Part shown: piece after piece, positions 5,998 to 8,054 of the stretch
Position numbering within the stretch: the first letter of the stretch is position 1
Layout: every line of letters starts with the position of its first letter
DNA from: Deltaproteobacteria bacterium
GTDB lineage: Bacteria > Desulfobacterota_B > Binatia > UBA9968
Direction: 5' to 3'
DNA length: 8,054 nt
NCBI GenBank assembly: GCA_005879255.1
Contig: VBKY01000112.1
Span: 1-8,054 of the forward strand
The notes under the pieces: model-generated
The model's input: only the letters and a program-made list of their open reading frames with translations
Database searches by the model: none
What the model was told of the DNA's origin: nothing
Program-made: the position numbers and the translations under genes

Positions 5998-7074
5998 CTT
6001 GAGCACGGGAGTCATGTCGGTAAACTCATGGCGTGCCACATCCAAATATCTTCTTCCTTCGACTAGCCGGTTTTCCGCGGCAAGCATTTCCTTAGGAATA
6101 TCGATCCGGCGTGAGTTCGGCGGCAGCTCGCCGTAAAGATCATTGGACTTTTGCATGGCGGTCTGCCCCTTGCGCGAGAGAAACCAGTTTATAAAAACCC
6201 GCGCTGCATTGGGATTGGGGCTGCCCTTGATGAGACCTAACGAACCGCCACCAGTGCTAAGCGGTTGCCCTTCTTTCCAGTCACCGGTTTCAAAATCGTC
6301 CACCGGCAACCCTTGGCCGGAGGCCTTTTCGATTTGCCTGCAGCCGTGACAGATGGCAAATTTGCCCACTGCTAGCCAATCGGTGATCGTGCGCCGGTCG
6401 CCGAAAGTCACGTCCATGGCGCCGAAGGCGCGCCGGATAAACTCCGGACCAAGTTCGGGATGATAATAATAAAATTGCAAATGGGCGCTCAGCCCCGTCT
6501 CGGTGGGCCGCTGTGAGGTGATTTTTCCTTTCCACTTTGGATTCGTCAGGTCCCAATAGGATTTGAAATCTTTCGCATTGACGAGATTGGAATTGAATGA
6601 CAGGCCGCGGGAGCCGGGGAGGGCGACGTAAATAAAGACGAATTGATTTTCTTTGTCCGTGAAAACATGGCTGCCGCCGTACCATTTGGACTCATCGAGC
6701 ACTTCGGGAAGGATGAAGGCCGATTTGATCGAGTCGAGGATCTTGCCGCGGTAAAGAAAATTATAATTCGAGTTCGGCCCGCCGCTGTATACGTCGGCAA
6801 TCGTTTTACCGGCTCGGACCTCCGCCACGATCCTGGTGGCGATCTGATCTCCGGTCCCGTTGACCGAGACGATCCTGATCTCAGGGTAGTCCTTTTTGAA
6901 TTCGTCGAGCAGAGGCGCCTGTCCGTAGCGGCCGACGTAAAGATTCAATCGTCCTTCTTTCTTGGCCGCTGCAACGGTTTGTTCCCAATCGCTCTTCCAG
7001 TCGGCGCTAAGCCCTAGCGGGAAGATCAAAACAAATAATACACTCAATAGCTCGAGGGCGAGCCAACGTCTCAT
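5959..7074 (-). CDS. ABC transporter periplasmic substrate-binding protein, distant third member
   Basis: At 371 residues it is secreted through the signal peptide MRRWLALELLSVLFVLIFPL, with a likely cut after GLSA (residue 24). ATG 7072-7074 has GAGGAG (7083-7088) 8 bases upstream. Features of the FbpA-like/extracellular solute-binding family are visible: AAAKKEGRLNLYVG (35-48), EFKKDYPEIRI (58-68), VRAGKTIADVYSGG (86-99), LSFNSNLV (158-165), YWDLTNPKWKGKI (173-185), and FINWFLSRKGQ (294-304). A FYYYH stretch (201-205) recalls the Tyr pair of iron-binding relatives, but its place in the sequence was not aligned, so iron binding is not claimed. It is clearly less similar to the other two binding proteins here than they are to each other. 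It lies 54 bases downstream of a Rieske oxygenase gene on the same strand, which suggests co-transcription and uptake of the oxygenase substrate. No permease is adjacent within the window. Confidence 0.88.
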   Translation of the reverse strand: MRRWLALELLSVLFVLIFPLGLSADWKSDWEQTVAAAKKEGRLNLYVGRYGQAPLLDEFKKDYPEIRIVSVNGTGDQIATRIVAEVRAGKTIADVYSGGPNSNYNFLYRGKILDSIKSAFILPEVLDESKWYGGSHVFTDKENQFVFIYVALPGSRGLSFNSNLVNAKDFKSYWDLTNPKWKGKITSQRPTETGLSAHLQFYYYHPELGPEFIRRAFGAMDVTFGDRRTITDWLAVGKFAICHGCRQIEKASGQGLPVDDFETGDWKEGQPLSTGGGSLGLIKGSPNPNAARVFINWFLSRKGQTAMQKSNDLYGELPPNSRRIDIPKEMLAAENRLVEGRRYLDVARHEFTDMTPVLKLAKEIVAAREQK

Positions 7075-7128
7075 CTCAGCAGCTCCTCGCGGCTCGTTAC
7101 AGTGAATTGCCGAGCGCTATTTTTAAAC

Positions 7129-8054
7129 CTACCAACGCGCCACGCTCTGGTCGGCGATATCCTGCCAGCGGACATCTTTTGGGATGACGATGTCAGCGGA
7201 GCGCACATGGCGGTAGGTTTTGGGCTCGGTACCAGCGGGCGGGATGCCGCGCTCAAAATCACGCAGGACATCGAGTAAAATGCGCCGGTAAGTGATGATG
7301 GCTTTGTCCGTGGTACCTAGGTGCTCGCGGCTTCGATCGACAATCGGTCCCATGCTTTCCTGCACCGCCAGATCTTGAGTGTTGACTCCCTCGACGCCGG
7401 TATAAGTTTTCGTCCGCTGCACTTCGCGGTCGATCAGCCAGTCGTTTTGTCGCGTGCGATGTCGCGTGGTCGTTTCTCCGCCAGGCCCCCGGCCGGCGCT
7501 CGTTTCCTGCTTGGCGATGAAGTCCGCGGTTAGTGGTTTGTCTTCGTCGACAGCGAGCATCCAGTTGTAAACCATCGTGCTGTGGTCATCCATGGGCACC
7601 CACATATGGCCTTTCATGATCGGGATGGTTTCGCGGTTGCCGCTCCCTTTGCCTTTTCTGCGGACGATTTGTTGGGAGCGAAACTGGTGGAACGGCAGGA
7701 TGAACTGGTAAAGCCGCAAATAAGTGCCGATCTCGCCGAGATCGCGCAGGCCGACATATCTGAAACCGTAATTAGTTCGTTCCACTTCCAACCGCGGCGC
7801 TCGGTCGATGCGGTGAAAGGCGGCGAGATCGGCAAGATCGTTGTTGTGGAGAAAAGAGCCGTGGCACGTATCGATGCCGCCTTCGACGCATTGCATGTAA
7901 TTACAGTATTCATGGGTCTGAGAAACGAAGCGATGATTGTCCGGCGCTCGCGTCCATTCCATGCCGACGGGTTCGGGCTGCGTCTCGCGCGGACCCATGT
8001 AAGCCCAGATCACCCCGCCCATTTCTGTGGTGGGATACCATTTCAGCGAGACTT
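7129..8054 (-). CDS. Rieske non-heme iron oxygenase, large (alpha) subunit, catalytic domain (N-terminal part cut off)
   Basis: The frame is open to the right edge and reads VSLKWYPTTE before the first visible Met, so that Met (8022) is internal and the Rieske [2Fe-2S] domain lies outside the window. From that Met as residue 1, the start GGVIWAYMGP is the typical exit from the Rieske domain. NYMQCVEGGIDTCHGSFLH (41-59) holds the iron site, with His54 and His59 as ligands and Asp51 as the bridging residue for electron transfer between subunits. WVPMDDHSTMVYNW (141-154) is typical of the phthalate dioxygenase-like group. Asp217 in TQDLAVQES is the probable third ligand, followed by GPIVDRSREHLGTTD (225-239). 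Members hydroxylate or O-demethylate aromatic acids using a separate reductase, not seen here. The enzyme class is sure; the substrate is not. It is cytoplasmic and probably heads an operon with the downstream binding protein. Confidence 0.92.
   Translation of the reverse strand, partial: VSLKWYPTTEMGGVIWAYMGPRETQPEPVGMEWTRAPDNHRFVSQTHEYCNYMQCVEGGIDTCHGSFLHNNDLADLAAFHRIDRAPRLEVERTNYGFRYVGLRDLGEIGTYLRLYQFILPFHQFRSQQIVRRKGKGSGNRETIPIMKGHMWVPMDDHSTMVYNWMLAVDEDKPLTADFIAKQETSAGRGPGGETTTRHRTRQNDWLIDREVQRTKTYTGVEGVNTQDLAVQESMGPIVDRSREHLGTTDKAIITYRRILLDVLRDFERGIPPAGTEPKTYRHVRSADIVIPKDVRWQDIADQSVARW

Noticed and set aside
5959..7074. Assigning the third binding protein as an iron (FbpA) receptor from its Tyr-rich stretch
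   Set aside because: The Tyr run at 201-204 could not be aligned to the iron-binding Tyr pair, and the neighbouring oxygenase suggests an organic ligand.

Overview
The window looks like a catabolic and transport locus from an uncultivated, environmental Gram-negative bacterium. I infer this from the many long periplasmic binding proteins, the Rieske oxygenase, and intergenic palindromes of a kind I remember from soil metagenome genomes of deltaproteobacterial, Rokubacteria or Binatota type. The taxonomic guess is weak. Genes are tightly packed with clear ribosome binding sites. No tRNA, rRNA, CRISPR array or transposase gene was seen.

Layout. Positions 1-1657 hold two minus-strand genes. A binding protein (530-1657) comes first, followed downstream by an Asp/Glu racemase-superfamily gene resembling arylmalonate decarboxylase (425 to 1, cut by the window edge). 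The 105 bases between them carry a cluster of short, mutually complementary repeats. Positions 1658-2103 are a 446-base divergent intergenic region. It holds a 136-bp MITE-like element with an 8-bp target duplication, and directly beside it a candidate promoter whose spacer contains a perfect 8-bp palindrome. Positions 2104-5927 form a plus-strand operon: a fused two-domain ABC permease (595 aa), a dienelactone hydrolase family protein (247 aa) and a second binding protein (364 aa) clearly paralogous to the first. After it lies a strong Shine-Dalgarno sequence with no gene behind it. On the minus strand, a Rieske-type oxygenase (7129 to beyond the right edge) is followed 54 bases downstream by a third, more distant binding protein (5959-7074).

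How the parts may work together. Two paralogous periplasmic receptors flank a single permease, which suggests that both feed the same channel, perhaps with different ligands. No ATP-binding subunit is present, so it must be encoded elsewhere or have been lost; the orphan ribosome binding site at 5941 fits an operon that once continued. The enzymes (ring-hydroxylating oxygenase, dienelactone hydrolase-like protein, decarboxylase/racemase-like protein) point to uptake and breakdown of aromatic or carboxylic acids rather than iron uptake, although the transporter fold is the one used by ferric-iron systems. The substrate cannot be read from the sequence.
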